Shown: positions 16,854 to 26,662, numbered from the stretch's first letter. The stretch is DNA of 49,709 nucleotides from Magnetococcales bacterium (GCA_015234115.1 JADFWP010000018.1:1-49709); one strand, 5' to 3'. Notes: generated by a model not told the origin, from the letters alone. Numbers and translations: made by a program.

Positions 16854-19800
16854 CTGTGGCCAGATTTAACGCGAATGCGCGGGCAATCGCCTCCAAAGGC
16901 AAAAGCGCGGCAGTGAAATCAAGTCGTTGGACACACGCCTCCAGTTCGCCAAGCTCCCGCTCGAAACGCGCGCCCGGTAACGCCTCGCGGATCGCCGGCA
17001 CCATGCGTCTGGCCGCCAGATTGTTGGCCCGCAGCTGACGCATGATCTGAGTGAGCAGAGGAGCGAGTACCGCCGGATCGATCAACGACGGGTCCGGCGA
17101 CCTCTCTGCATGGGCCTGCGATTCCGCAGCCAACCTCTCTTCCAGGAGAAAAGCCGATTCCCGCACAATACGCAAGTGTTGATCATAACGATCCAGCAAC
17201 CCGTCGATGGAATCGTTCGACTCCTGCTTGACGACGCTTCTCAGGGCGAGGATGGTTGCGTGGAGTTCGCGGGCCGAAAGATTGCCCGCCATGCCACCCA
17301 GCGTATGCAACAGACGGCGCGCCCCTTCGGTATCGCCCTGGGCCAGGGCTGCGCGCAACATCGTGCCGGAACGCCCGTATTTCCGACAGAAATCGACCAG
17401 CAACCGGGTGAAAAGCGCACGATTGTTCGCCACCCGCTTCAATCCCTCCTCCAGATCGATCCCCGGCACAGAGGTCGGCAGCGCGGATTCCGGCTGGACG
17501 GGAGCAACCGGAACCGCTTCTTCCGGCGATGGCTCCTCCCCCGCCTCTCCTGCTGACTCTACCGGCTCGACCCAGCGCAACACGCACGCCTTGAGCAGCT
17601 CCACGTCGATGGGTTTGATCAGATGATCGTTCATCCCCTCGGCCAGACTGCGCTCCCGGTCGCCGGACATGGCATTGGCAGTCATGGCGACCACCGGCAA
17701 CGCCTGGCCGATGGGCAAGGCGCGAATGGCACGGGTGGCCTGATACCCATCCATGATCGGCATCTGCACATCCATGAAAACCGCCGCGAAGGGAGGATCG
17801 GCCTGTTCCACCGCAGCGATCGCCGCCCGGCCATCCCCGACCACCGTCACCACCAGCCCCATCTGCTGGAGAATCTCCATGGCGACCTGCTGGTTGATTT
17901 CATTGTCCTCGACCACCAGAATCCGGGCACCCCGCACCTTTTCCAGCGGACGTTTCGGTACGACGGTCAATGGCTCCAGCGGTTGCCGTTGCACGGCAGC
18001 GGCCCCCTCCTCCTGACGCCAGAAAGCCGCCGTGAACGCAAACAGACTGCCCTGATTCGGCTGACTCTCGACCCAGATCCTGCCACCCATCATGCGCACC
18101 AGTTGACGACAGATGGCCAATCCCAATCCGGTGCCGCCAAAACGACGGGTGGTGGACAGATCCGCCTGACTGAAGGCCTGAAACAGCCGTGACAGCTCGT
18201 CCGGAGTCAGACCGATGCCGGTATCCTGGACCGAAAAACAGTGCACCACAAAACTCTCGGAATGATAATAAGGCTGCACCCGGACCACAATCTCCCCGGA
18301 TTCGGTAAACTTGACCGCATTGCCGATCAGATTGGTCAGAACCTGCCCAAGACGCAAAGGATCGCCCTGCAAGGCGCGCGGCAGATCGTGCGGCATGGAA
18401 AGCAGAATCTCCAGCCCCTTTTCCCGCGCCTTGTGTTCCACCAGCCCGATCACATGTCCCAGAATCTCTTCCAATTGAAACGGCACCGACTCCAGGGCGA
18501 GCTTGCCCGCCTCGATCTTGGAGAAGTCAAGGATATCGTTGATGATGTTCAACAGCGACTGGGAGGAAAAACGGATCTTGCGCAGATAATCCAGTTGTTG
18601 CCCGGACAGGGAGGTCTGCTCCAGCAGATGGCCCAGGCCAAGAATGGCGTTGATGGGCGTGCGGATTTCATGGCTCATGTTGGCCAAAAAGGCACTTTTG
18701 GCACGGGTGCCCTCTTCGGCGCGACGTTTGGCCTCGGCCAGTTGTTCGTCCTGTTCGGCCCGGACGATGATCCCGGCCAGAGTGCTGGTGACCGCACGCA
18801 GAAAATTGGCCTCTTCGGAGGTGGGATGATGGTTGTGTCCCACATAAAGATTCAACACCCCGAGCAGCCGCTCTCCGGTGAGGATGGGCAGACAGTAATG
18901 GCCATGCTCCTCCATGCCGTCGAAGCGGGTGGCATGGCGCTCGTCCACATGACTGGTGAAAATCACCTGACGGGACTGGGCCGCCTGCCCGCACAGACAG
19001 TGGCCGATCGGCACCCGGGCGCAAAGCGTGAGCAGAGGATCCGAAAGCTTGTGATGGACCGCCAGGATCAATTCATTGTTGGCCTCGTCCAACAGAAAAA
19101 TCGAGCCTCGGGGCTGAATGCCGAACCAGGGCGTGGAGGTGATGAGAAACATCGCCTCTTCCAGATGCTCCATGAGGGAGAGTGGCTCCAGGGCATCGAT
19201 GAGCAGACGGTTGGTGACCGCGCGAATCTGGCCCAGGAGTTCCAGTTCCTTGTTCTGTTTGGCCAGTTTGGTCGATTTTTGCAACAGTTGCCCGAGCAGT
19301 TCGCTTTTTTCGCGGGTGGCGGTTTCGGCGGAACTTTTCTCCAGCAGCAAGGCCTGGCGGCTGTATTCGAGCAAATGGATCTGCCGGTCGCGGTATTTGC
19401 GGAAATAGAAAAACACTGCCAGACCCAAGACCCAGACCACGCCATGATAGAGGCCCCAGGTCAAACGGGCGGTCCGCAGGGATGAAATCGCGCCCCAACC
19501 CGGAATGGTCAACGCCAGCCCGCCGAGCATCTCACCCGCGTCCCGCTTCTCGCTGGCATGACATTTCAGGCAGGAGTCATGGGCGACCAGAGGCCGCATG
19601 TAACGAAAATTCGAAGAGTCCGGCAACAGTTCGAGCCGTTCATCCTCTGGATGGACAAACGACAGCAGGGTACGCCTCTCCCAGCCATCCGGGGTGTTGG
19701 CCGGACGAATGGGATGCAGTGCGGTAAAATGATGGCTCACCTTCTGATCGGACCGAACGATGTCTGCGATTTGTCGGGACATCTGGGTCGGCGGGATCAG

Positions 19801-20073
19801 GGTGAGACGGACCCCACGATTGGTGACCAGCTCACGGTCTGAATGGTCCAGGTAGGGATTGGGTTGCATTTCTGCCGTGATCGGCACATAGACCCCGCCC
19901 TGGCGGGCATTCCAAAGATGGGTGGCAAGGAGTTGTTCGCTGAAGGAGCGGGCAAAAGCGATGATCTGGGCCTCCTGATCACGCACAAGGATCAAGAGGT
20001 TCCACGCCAAAGATGCAGCGAGCAGCAGGGTCCAAAGGAGAGACGGCAGGGCCGTGAACAACCGATCTTTCAT
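16828..20073 (-). CDS. Hybrid histidine kinase with c-heme-type periplasmic sensor, GAF, REC and HPt
   Basis: A 1081-residue membrane kinase. TM helix at about 10-30; periplasmic domain of the DUF3365/Tll0287 type ending in CLKCH (168-172), a covalent c-heme attachment motif; TM helix near 209-224; coiled coil; GAF (about 290-440, rich in His and Cys); HisKA with His468 in the NMSHEIRTP box; HATPase ([15 protein letters not shown]); receiver with Asp768 in MDVQMP; and an HPt domain with His923 in [10 protein letters not shown]. Start at the ATG at 20073 with GGGGAGGGG directly upstream. Expected to sense redox state or a small ligand through heme. Output is probably the overlapping receiver-ATPase protein. 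Confidence 0.88.
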   Translation of the reverse strand: MKDRLFTALPSLLWTLLLAASLAWNLLILVRDQEAQIIAFARSFSEQLLATHLWNARQGGVYVPITAEMQPNPYLDHSDRELVTNRGVRLTLIPPTQMSRQIADIVRSDQKVSHHFTALHPIRPANTPDGWERRTLLSFVHPEDERLELLPDSSNFRYMRPLVAHDSCLKCHASEKRDAGEMLGGLALTIPGWGAISSLRTARLTWGLYHGVVWVLGLAVFFYFRKYRDRQIHLLEYSRQALLLEKSSAETATREKSELLGQLLQKSTKLAKQNKELELLGQIRAVTNRLLIDALEPLSLMEHLEEAMFLITSTPWFGIQPRGSIFLLDEANNELILAVHHKLSDPLLTLCARVPIGHCLCGQAAQSRQVIFTSHVDERHATRFDGMEEHGHYCLPILTGERLLGVLNLYVGHNHHPTSEEANFLRAVTSTLAGIIVRAEQDEQLAEAKRRAEEGTRAKSAFLANMSHEIRTPINAILGLGHLLEQTSLSGQQLDYLRKIRFSSQSLLNIINDILDFSKIEAGKLALESVPFQLEEILGHVIGLVEHKAREKGLEILLSMPHDLPRALQGDPLRLGQVLTNLIGNAVKFTESGEIVVRVQPYYHSESFVVHCFSVQDTGIGLTPDELSRLFQAFSQADLSTTRRFGGTGLGLAICRQLVRMMGGRIWVESQPNQGSLFAFTAAFWRQEEGAAAVQRQPLEPLTVVPKRPLEKVRGARILVVEDNEINQQVAMEILQQMGLVVTVVGDGRAAIAAVEQADPPFAAVFMDVQMPIMDGYQATRAIRALPIGQALPVVAMTANAMSGDRERSLAEGMNDHLIKPIDVELLKACVLRWVEPVESAGEAGEEPSPEEAVPVAPVQPESALPTSVPGIDLEEGLKRVANNRALFTRLLVDFCRKYGRSGTMLRAALAQGDTEGARRLLHTLGGMAGNLSARELHATILALRSVVKQESNDSIDGLLDRYDQHLRIVRESAFLLEERLAAESQAHAERSPDPSLIDPAVLAPLLTQIMRQLRANNLAARRMVPAIREALPGARFERELGELEACVQRLDFTAALLPLEAIARAFALNLATGATDEYQS

Positions 20074-20482
20074 CCCCTCCCCATTCGGTGGAATCGGCCT
20101 TGGAGGCAGGCACAAAGGTCATGAGCCAATGGAGGTCTGGTGCCCGACAAGGGAGTCGAAAAAGATGCGCAACCAAACCGCGCCCATTTCGGGATATGTA
20201 ACTTGTCAGTGGGGTCCAGGGACGAAGCCCTTGGGACTCTGGATTTTGGCGCGCTTTGCCGCAGGCGACGCCTTTGAGCCAAAAACTCATCATCCCGAAC
20301 TGGTTGCAGTTTAACTGTTTTAGAAAAAAAATTACATTCGCCGCCTGAAAGCATACCAACAAAAGCACCAACAAAATTTCTTGCTGTATCTCGTTCCAAC
20401 CGCCCCACCTGCCCATGCAATCCTGCCGACTCTCCCGACTCTCCCCTTGGCCATGACAGCGTGTCCGTTCATGGGCTGATAC

Positions 20483-20529
20483 ACTATCGATCAGTTTTGA
20501 TCTTTGGTCAAGAGCGTTACAGGTAACGC
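20483..20529 (-). promoter_or_regulatory. Promoter candidate with two dyads, about 410 bp upstream of the hybrid kinase
   Basis: Read on the minus strand: a perfect dyad GCGTTAC-CT-GTAACGC (20514-20529), then a -35 TTGACC (20506-20511), a 17-bp spacer containing a second dyad GATCA-AAAC-TGATC (20489-20502), and a -10 GATAGT (20483-20488). The dyads are where an activator and a repressor would sit. It could give the kinase a long leader or drive a small RNA. Confidence 0.45.
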
Positions 20530-20746
20530 CCTCTACAGATGCAGACTGTAGATTGAGAAAACACCACCCCCCTCCCGCCTGGGGATTTTCAGAATCCCTG
20601 CATGCCCATCCATAAAAGGGTTGTCGGGGAAATCCGTGCTGTCGTGGGCGCAAGGCTGTCCTTGCCAGGAATGCAACAAGATCAGCTTGGCGCGGTTTCT
20701 CATTCTGCCTGGCGCGCTACACAAAGTGACCCCCGCGTTACCCCCC

Positions 20747-20777
20747 AAAAAAAAACGCCAACCTCATCGGTTGGCGT
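20747..20777 (-). terminator. Intrinsic terminator of tRNA-Arg
   Basis: Minus-strand hairpin with 9-bp arms ACGCCAACC/GGTTGGCGT (loop GATGA) followed by a run of nine T, 18 bp past the tRNA 3' end. Confidence 0.9.
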
Positions 20778-20794
20778 AAGTTCCTGATTTCTTT

Positions 20795-20872
20795 TGGCGC
20801 GCTCGGAAGGATTCGAACCTCCGGCCTATTGGTTCGTAGCCAATTGCTCTATCCGGGCTGAGCTACGAGCGC
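20795..20872 (-). tRNA. tRNA-Arg (anticodon ACG)
   Basis: Folds into a complete cloverleaf on the minus strand: acceptor GCGCTCG/CGAGCGC, D-arm with GG, anticodon stem ATTGG/CCAAT around the loop CTACGAA (anticodon ACG, read as ICG), T-arm GGAGG-TTCGAAT-CCTTC, discriminator G and an encoded CCA (20795-20797). It has its own promoter and terminator. No integrated element is seen next to it. Confidence 0.96.
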
Positions 20873-20893
20873 ATACGGTGGAACTGGGGGTGA

Positions 20894-20922
20894 TTTATAA
20901 TCCGTGACGTGGGAAACGTCAA
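20894..20922 (-). promoter_or_regulatory. Sigma-70 promoter of tRNA-Arg
   Basis: TTGACG (20917-20922), a 17-bp spacer and TATAAA (20894-20899) on the minus strand, 22 bp from the tRNA 5' end. A C-rich stretch after the -10 resembles the GC-rich discriminator of stringently controlled stable-RNA promoters. Confidence 0.75.
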
Positions 20923-20994
20923 GCGGCAAAATTCAAGAATCGGGCATCCAGGAAAAAATCATGGCATCACATGGGAAAAGAGGCGGATTTTTTT

Positions 20995-23484
20995 ATGAAA
21001 AAAACCATCTGGATCATTGCATTGCGCGGGATGCGCGGAGCACGTCGGGATTTTCTGCTCCTTGGCCTGGCAATCCTGCTGATCGTGGCCCTGGCCACCG
21101 GCATGGCCGCCACCGCCCATATTCTGCGTACCGGGATTGACCTGGAAACCCGCAGCATGCTGGCGGCTGACCTCCGTCTGGAATCGGCCACACCATTCCC
21201 GGAGTCGATTCAATCCCTGCTGCGCCGTCCCGACTGGCAGGTGGCGGAAAATCTGGAGTTCACCGCGATGGTGCGGCTGCCCGATTCCGAACGCACCGTG
21301 CTGGTCGAAGTGTTGGCCGCCGCTCCGGAACACCCCCTGCGAGGCACAATCGATCTGCGATCCGGACGCTCCGCCCAAGCCGCCCTGCAAAACGACGGGG
21401 CGATTCTCGAACCTGCCCTTTTCGACCGGCTCGGCATCACGCCCGACGCCTGGTTTCAGCTTGGCCAGGCCCGTTTTCACGCCGCCGACACGCTGGTACG
21501 GGAACCGGACCGGGTACTGCGCTTTTTCCGCTGGGGACCACGCCTGATCATCCCCAAAGCCCGCGCCCAGGAGACCGGCCTGCTGGGTTTCGGCAGTCGC
21601 ATCCAATATGTGGCCCTGATCCGCCTGCCTGCGGGAGAAGATCCGGCAACCCTGGCCAAAACCCTGGAACAGACGACCCTCGGCCTGGGCATCCGGGTGC
21701 TGACCCCGGCTGAAGGACAACCTTCGGCCCGCCGTTTCATCGACCGCTTCACCATTTTTCTGCACTTTCTGACCCTGCTGACCCTGCTGACCGCAACCCA
21801 GGCGATCAGCGACGCCATGGCGGCCCATGCCCGTGAAAACCGTACCCAGATCGCCATTCTCAAATCATTGGGCGCAAGCCACGGCACCGTGATGGCGATC
21901 CTGCTGACCCGCATGCTGATCATGGCCGTGCCGGGAGCCGTGGCCGGATCGGCCCTTGGCACCAGCCTGCCCTGGCTGATCGGCGGCGCCTCCTCCGGAC
22001 AGATGCCCTGGCTGCTCTCTCTTTTTCTGATCGGCGCCGGAGCGGGCAGCGGACTCGGGGTGTTTTTCTCGCTTGGCGCGCTGTGGAGTACCCGACAGGT
22101 CTCCCCGGCCACCCTCTTTCGGGCCATTGCCTGGGAAGGAGGCAGCGGACTGCTGGCCTGGCCGTGGCGCTGGGGAATTCCGCTGGGTGTGACGCTTCTG
22201 CTGACCTTCCTGCTGGGTCTTCAGGCAGGCTGGAAAAGCGGCTTGCTCTTCTGCACCGGTCTGATAGCCGGTTTTGCCCTGCTCGGACTGCTGGCCAAAG
22301 GAGGAGTGGCCGCCTTGCGCCGGTGGCATCCCGCCTCCCCCACCTGGCGTCTGGCGGTGCGCGCCCTCACCGCCCCGGACTCCGGCACCTCGCACGCCAT
22401 CTTTGCCGTGGGACTCGGCATCGGCGTACTCTGCGCCATCCTCCTGGTGGAACAGAACCTGGATCATCAAATGGTCGCACGACTGCCAACACGCATGCCC
22501 GGTTTTTTCCTGATCGATCTCCAACCCGATCAGGAGGCCCCTCTGCGCCAACTGGCCAGCCGGTTCGCCTTGACCGGGGATGATCTGCGGGTCACGCCGG
22601 TGGTGCGGGGACGACTCCAGGCGCTCAAGGGCGTGGCCGTCACCCCGGAAATGGTGCAGACCCACCCCCAGGCATGGCGCTTCCAACGGGATTACGTCAT
22701 GACCTGGGCCCAGACCCTCCCCCCCGGCAACCATCTGACCGCCGGGCAATGGTGGCAGGATCCGCAAGCCCGCGAGGCGAGCGTGGAGCGGGAAATGGCC
22801 AAAGCCTTGGGACTCGACCTGGGCGACACCCTCTCCTTCGATATCCTGGGAGAGACCGTCACCGCGCCGATCACCAGCATCCGCGAATTGCGCTGGTCCG
22901 ACATGGGATTGAATTTCTTCGTCGTCTTCTCCCCCGGCGTGCTGGCCGGAGCGCCTTTTTCCAACCTGGCCAGCGCCATGGTCGCCCCGGAGCGGGAAGA
23001 GGCGTTCCGGACCGCTGTGGTGAACGCCTTTCCCAATGTCTCCCTGATTGCCGCCCGCGAGGTGCTGCAACGGGCCAGGGAGATGCTGGACAGGTTGATC
23101 GCCTCGGTACGCTTTGCCGGGGCCATGGCTGCGGCTTCGGGACTGACGGCACTGGCGGTGACCGTCTCCCTGCTCCGTCGTCGTCGCGCCCGTGAGGCAG
23201 CCATTCATCGACTGCTCGGGGCCGTGCGCCAGGATTTGCTCAAACGGGCTGGGGTGGAATTCCTGCTGATCGGCCTGATCGCCGCCCTGGCCGGCGTGCT
23301 GGCAGGTCAGGGGGTGAATGCCGGGGTGATGGAGGTCTTGTTCGAGGATGCTCCGGAATGGCTGCCGCTGACCACCTTGGCTGCCCTGATCGGCGGGACC
23401 GCGCTGGTGGTGCTCACCGGCCATCTGGCGACGCGCCAGGATCTGGGACAATCGATCCCCGAGGCGCTGCGGCGGACCCCCTGA
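20995..23484 (+). CDS. FtsX/YbbP-type ABC transporter permease
   Basis: An 829-residue inner-membrane protein with the layout of YbbP/FtsX-like permeases: N-terminal TM helix (about 20-40), a large extracytoplasmic domain, three TM helices near 250-360, further TM helices near 390-430 and 460-490, a second periplasmic domain, and a final TM block (about 705-820). Start set at the ATG at 20995 (GAGGCGG upstream); 20971 is an in-frame alternative. These permeases normally pair with a YbbA/LolD-like ATPase, often immediately upstream and overlapping, yet here a tRNA gene precedes it, so the ATPase must be elsewhere. Confidence 0.85.
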   Translation: MKKTIWIIALRGMRGARRDFLLLGLAILLIVALATGMAATAHILRTGIDLETRSMLAADLRLESATPFPESIQSLLRRPDWQVAENLEFTAMVRLPDSERTVLVEVLAAAPEHPLRGTIDLRSGRSAQAALQNDGAILEPALFDRLGITPDAWFQLGQARFHAADTLVREPDRVLRFFRWGPRLIIPKARAQETGLLGFGSRIQYVALIRLPAGEDPATLAKTLEQTTLGLGIRVLTPAEGQPSARRFIDRFTIFLHFLTLLTLLTATQAISDAMAAHARENRTQIAILKSLGASHGTVMAILLTRMLIMAVPGAVAGSALGTSLPWLIGGASSGQMPWLLSLFLIGAGAGSGLGVFFSLGALWSTRQVSPATLFRAIAWEGGSGLLAWPWRWGIPLGVTLLLTFLLGLQAGWKSGLLFCTGLIAGFALLGLLAKGGVAALRRWHPASPTWRLAVRALTAPDSGTSHAIFAVGLGIGVLCAILLVEQNLDHQMVARLPTRMPGFFLIDLQPDQEAPLRQLASRFALTGDDLRVTPVVRGRLQALKGVAVTPEMVQTHPQAWRFQRDYVMTWAQTLPPGNHLTAGQWWQDPQAREASVEREMAKALGLDLGDTLSFDILGETVTAPITSIRELRWSDMGLNFFVVFSPGVLAGAPFSNLASAMVAPEREEAFRTAVVNAFPNVSLIAAREVLQRAREMLDRLIASVRFAGAMAAASGLTALAVTVSLLRRRRAREAAIHRLLGAVRQDLLKRAGVEFLLIGLIAALAGVLAGQGVNAGVMEVLFEDAPEWLPLTTLAALIGGTALVVLTGHLATRQDLGQSIPEALRRTP

Positions 23485-23499
23485 CCGCCCTGACAGCAA

Positions 23500-23973
23500 T
23501 CAGCTCGGCGCCGCCTTTTTCATCATGATGGTCCCCTCTTCGGTATTGAAGATGATTTTGCGGCTGTAGTCCCCCCCCATATCCGAAGCGACGATGGGAA
23601 TATTCTCCCGCGCCAGGTAGTCCACCGCCACCTCGATATTGCGCTCGCCGACGTTGAGCAGTCCGGAGGTGCTTTTGATCACCGCCCCGCCTCCGAACAC
23701 CTTGGCCACGATGTTGCGACGCAAACAACCCATCTCGTCCATGCGTTCGATCAGCTTGGCAATGGCAATGTTGCCATATTTGGGCGAAGGCAAGCCATCG
23801 CCGTTCCACAAAGGCAATTTGTAATGGTTCATGCCGCCCTCTTTGCGCATGCGGTCCCACAGGCAGACCGCGATGCAGGAACCCAGAACCGTGGTGATGA
23901 CATACACCCCGTTCTGCGCAAAAAGAGCGCCGGGCATCAGGAAGGGCTTGGAAGGATCGCTGCCGGTGGTCAT
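23500..23973 (-). CDS. cheD: CheD, chemoreceptor glutamine deamidase
   Basis: A 157-residue enzyme that deamidates or demethylates glutamyl sites in chemoreceptors. The catalytic Cys33 is in TTVLGSCIAVCLWD and the His50 in GGMNHYKLP; GGGAVI and NVGERN blocks follow. Starts 3 bp after the stop of the kinase-like gene, so the two form one operon. It sits 15 kb from the che operon, which lacks cheD, and probably serves the same receptors. Confidence 0.93.
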   Translation of the reverse strand: MTTGSDPSKPFLMPGALFAQNGVYVITTVLGSCIAVCLWDRMRKEGGMNHYKLPLWNGDGLPSPKYGNIAIAKLIERMDEMGCLRRNIVAKVFGGGAVIKSTSGLLNVGERNIEVAVDYLARENIPIVASDMGGDYSRKIIFNTEEGTIMMKKAAPS

Positions 23974-23976
23974 GGA

Positions 23977-24879
23977 TCAGAACGCCTCGACTCCATCGTC
24001 GTCCCCGAACAGAAATTCGTTGCCATCGACCGAAAAGGCATCGGCCTCGGCATCCGAAGAGAGTTCCGGAATCGAAATGGTGAAAGTGGCCCCCTGCCCT
24101 TCCGGAGAGTTGACCGAAACCGATCCTTGCATCAGGTCCAGCACCGCCTGGGTGATCGAAAGCCCCAATCCATGCCCCTTGTGGCTCTTGCGCATGCCCG
24201 ATTCTCCCTGGACAAAACGATCGAAGAGGCGATGCAGTTGCGACATGTCGATCCCGATCCCGGTATCGGCCACGGTAATTGTGAGCAGGTCATCGAGCAC
24301 TTCGGCGCGAATGGTGATGATGCCTTCATCCTTGTTGAACTCAATGGCATTGGAAATCAGGTTGGAGAACACCAGTCCCAACCGCTCGGCATCGGTCTTG
24401 AAAAGCAGGCGTCCCCGTTCATCCCCGTGGGGGGCGAAATCGACCGTGAGCCGTTTGTCCTGGATCAGGTGCTGAAACGATTCCAGGGTACTGGCAATCA
24501 GGGTATTGATCTCCACCATCGAGACCTGAAGCGCGGTATCACCGGATTCGAGTTCGGCAGCCGCAAAGATGTTGCGCAACTGGAAATCCAGGCTGAAGGC
24601 TTCGTTGTGGATCAGGGAGGCGGCACCGGACACCATGTCCGGATCGTGACTGGACGATACTAATTGTTGAGAAAGACCCAAAATGCAGGATAATGGATTG
24701 TTTATTTCGTTCTTCATATGAGAAACGAAATTGCTTTTGACTTGTTCGGACAACTGAAGTTTATGGTTGACATCCTCCAGTTTTTTACTGATCATCTTGA
24801 CATCATACAGCGCCTGTTTGGTCTGGTCGAACCGTTTCTTCAATTCGGCGATAAGTTCATCGTCGCTCAATATGTCCAT
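23977..24879 (-). CDS. Histidine-kinase-like protein lacking the phospho-acceptor His
   Basis: A 300-residue soluble protein: coiled coil (about 10-48), a HisKA-like dimerization segment, then a well-kept HATPase domain (FSNLISNAIEFN N-box, ADTGIGID, GHGLGLSIT). The H-box reads FVSHMKNEINNPL; against the usual [13 protein letters not shown] the acceptor His is Asn57, while Glu58, Pro and Leu are kept. It should bind ATP but not autophosphorylate in the usual way. Start at the ATG at 24879 (CCGGAG nine bases upstream). An upstream in-frame ATG at 25041 would overlap the divergent gene's start. Operon partner of cheD. Confidence 0.8.
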   Translation of the reverse strand: MDILSDDELIAELKKRFDQTKQALYDVKMISKKLEDVNHKLQLSEQVKSNFVSHMKNEINNPLSCILGLSQQLVSSSHDPDMVSGAASLIHNEAFSLDFQLRNIFAAAELESGDTALQVSMVEINTLIASTLESFQHLIQDKRLTVDFAPHGDERGRLLFKTDAERLGLVFSNLISNAIEFNKDEGIITIRAEVLDDLLTITVADTGIGIDMSQLHRLFDRFVQGESGMRKSHKGHGLGLSITQAVLDLMQGSVSVNSPEGQGATFTISIPELSSDAEADAFSVDGNEFLFGDDDGVEAF

Positions 24880-25030
24880 GATGCGGATCTCCGGCAAGTT
24901 TTTTTTGGGAAAGCAACCAAGCGCAACATGATACACCAAAAAAACGACCAGGGCCAGCACAGACGGACTTGAAAAAAGTTTGAGGTTGATGCATGCTCTG
25001 GAGAATTTTTCCATCCAGGATGAGGACGCT

Positions 25031-25588
25031 ATGTTTGACAAGATTATTTCAGGTGGTCAGACCGGGGTAGATCGGGCAGCGTTGGATTTTGCACGCTCCA
25101 ACGACATTCCCGCAGGTGGTTGGTGCCCCAAAGGGCGCAGGGCCGACGATGGCCCCATCGAGATGTATTATCCGCTGCAAGAAACCCCGAAACCGGATTA
25201 TCGCCAAAGAACCCTCTGGAATATGCGGGATTGCGATGGCGCCCTGATTTTCCATCGCGGTCAACTGACCGGAGGCACTCTGCTCACCGCCCAGTTGGCC
25301 CGCTCCATGAGAAAACCCCATCGCCTGATCCCGATCCATCGGGAAGTCAACCTGGATGAAATCCGCCGTTGGTTGTACGAAGAATGCATCCGGATCCTGA
25401 ATGTCGCCGGCCCCCGGGAACGGGGCAATTGGGGCATCTATGACCTGACCCTCTCCTTCCTGGAAAGCCTGCAAGGCGACCAGCCACTCTGGACCCCATT
25501 GGGGTTGTGCACCACCGTCGAGATGGAACACAGCCTGATCAGCCCATTGATGCACTTCAAATCATGCAACCTGTCGTTGCCATCCTGA
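25031..25588 (+). CDS. SLOG-fold protein of the putative molybdenum-carrier family
   Basis: A 185-residue protein with the N-terminal nucleotide-binding pattern IISGGQTGVDRAALDFA and downstream GWCPKGRRADDGPI, typical of the Rossmann-like SLOG family annotated as putative molybdenum cofactor carrier (related to YpsA). Such proteins bind nucleotides or cofactors; the actual ligand here is unknown. Start at the ATG at 25031 behind GAGGACGCT. Divergent from the kinase-like gene, 151 bp apart. Confidence 0.8.
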   Translation: MFDKIISGGQTGVDRAALDFARSNDIPAGGWCPKGRRADDGPIEMYYPLQETPKPDYRQRTLWNMRDCDGALIFHRGQLTGGTLLTAQLARSMRKPHRLIPIHREVNLDEIRRWLYEECIRILNVAGPRERGNWGIYDLTLSFLESLQGDQPLWTPLGLCTTVEMEHSLISPLMHFKSCNLSLPS

Positions 25589-25724
25589 AACAGTCCGCAA
25601 TGCACACTCAACGATGTCACCTTGTGGTTGCGGTGTGACCGGAAAACGGATACAATTGTACCTGAACCATGGCCTTGTCAGTCGGTTGACATCACCTCGA
25701 CGCCAAAATCAATACAGCCTCATC

Positions 25725-26324
25725 ATGAATCAAATCATTCGACCACTTCCAATCCGACCGGAGCCGCCCGTTTCCCGTGCCGAGCACGAACGACTGAACG
25801 GTCACCGCAGTCTCGTCCTCTGGTTTACCGGACTGTCAGGATCCGGCAAATCCACCCTGATCCATACCCTGGAACAACGTCTGCACGCTGCCGGGAAACA
25901 TACCTGCTCCCTGGATGGCGACAATATCCGTCATGGTTTGTGTGGTGATCTGGGTTTCTCGTGTCAGGATCGATCAGAAAACATCCGGCGCGTCGGCGAA
26001 GTATCACAACTGATGCTCAACGCCGGTCTGATCGTGCTGTGCGGTCTCATTTCCCCCTTTCGGGCAGATCGGAACCGGGTACGCGAACTGATGCCTGCCG
26101 GGGATTTTCTGGAGATCTATTGTCAATGCTCTCTGGAAACTTGCGAACAACGGGATGTGAAGGGATTGTATCGCCTGGCCAGAAACGGCCTGGTTCCGGA
26201 GTTCACCGGCATCTCATCCCCTTACGAACCCCCCGAATCCCCTGACATGGTGCTCGATACCGAGAACGAATCGGTGGAAGCCTGCCTGCAAAAGCTCATG
26301 GCGCTGCTGGATGGACGAATCTGA
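25725..26324 (+). CDS. cysC: Adenylylsulfate (APS) kinase
   Basis: A 199-residue enzyme that phosphorylates APS to PAPS. Visible: P-loop GLSGSGKST, the LDGDNIRHGLCGDLGF block, ENIRRVGEV, LISPFRADR (FISPFR in most members) and KGLYRLARNG...FTGISSPYEPPESP. A stand-alone kinase, without fused ATP sulfurylase. No cysD/cysN nearby, so it may supply PAPS for sulfation as well as for assimilation. Start at the ATG at 25725. Confidence 0.92.
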   Translation: MNQIIRPLPIRPEPPVSRAEHERLNGHRSLVLWFTGLSGSGKSTLIHTLEQRLHAAGKHTCSLDGDNIRHGLCGDLGFSCQDRSENIRRVGEVSQLMLNAGLIVLCGLISPFRADRNRVRELMPAGDFLEIYCQCSLETCEQRDVKGLYRLARNGLVPEFTGISSPYEPPESPDMVLDTENESVEACLQKLMALLDGRI

Positions 26325-26365
26325 AGGCCCCGCATCCGACACCCCCTCTCCCCCGGCATCCCGCG

Positions 26366-26662
26366 CTATGGCAGCACCTTCTTGAAGGGTTTGATGACCA
26401 CCCGGGCATACACCCCGGCCTGCACATAGGGATCGGCCTCGGCCCAGGCCTGACATTCGGCCAGAGAGGCGAAATCGGCCACGATCAGACTGCCGGTGAA
26501 ACCCTGCTGGCCATTCTCCCCCTCGTCTGCCGGAAAAGGACCGGCAAGCAACAACCGACCGGCATCCCGCAAGGCTTCCAGACGCGCCACATGCGCTGGC
26601 CGCACCCCGAGACGCAAGGACAGAGAATCCGCAACATCCTCACCAATGATCGCAAAATACAT
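26366..26662 (-). CDS. YciI-like protein
   Basis: A 98-residue protein of the YciI (dimeric alpha-beta barrel) family: [10 protein letters not shown] start, [23 protein letters not shown] with the family's conserved His, and [21 protein letters not shown]. Start at the ATG at 26662 with GGGAG eight bases upstream. Function of the family is poorly known; it converges with cysC. Confidence 0.85.
   Translation of the reverse strand: MYFAIIGEDVADSLSLRLGVRPAHVARLEALRDAGRLLLAGPFPADEGENGQQGFTGSLIVADFASLAECQAWAEADPYVQAGVYARVVIKPFKKVLP

Larger units (their letters stand above)
20074..20794. other. 721-bp gene-free region upstream of the hybrid kinase
   Basis: No credible gene on either strand. Visible structure: a hairpin at 20214-20237 (GTCC-A-GGG arms around ACGAAG), a promoter candidate with two dyads at 20483-20529, and the tRNA terminator at 20747-20777. 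Translations of the minus strand here give only short, composition-biased peptides. The part at 20141-20330 looks like a remnant or dispersed repeat, but no second copy occurs in this window. Confidence 0.6.

Noticed and set aside
20070-20653. Several overlapping minus-strand open frames in the gap upstream of the hybrid kinase
   Set aside because: No ribosome-binding sites, no recognisable domains and overlap with hairpins and a promoter candidate; treated as non-coding.
20795-20994. Integration site at tRNA-Arg
   Set aside because: No integrase, no duplicated tRNA 3' end and no composition change next to the tRNA.
24880-25041. Longer form of the kinase-like protein with a hydrophobic N-terminus, starting at 25041
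   Set aside because: It would overlap the start of the divergent SLOG gene, and the ATG at 24879 has a better ribosome-binding site.
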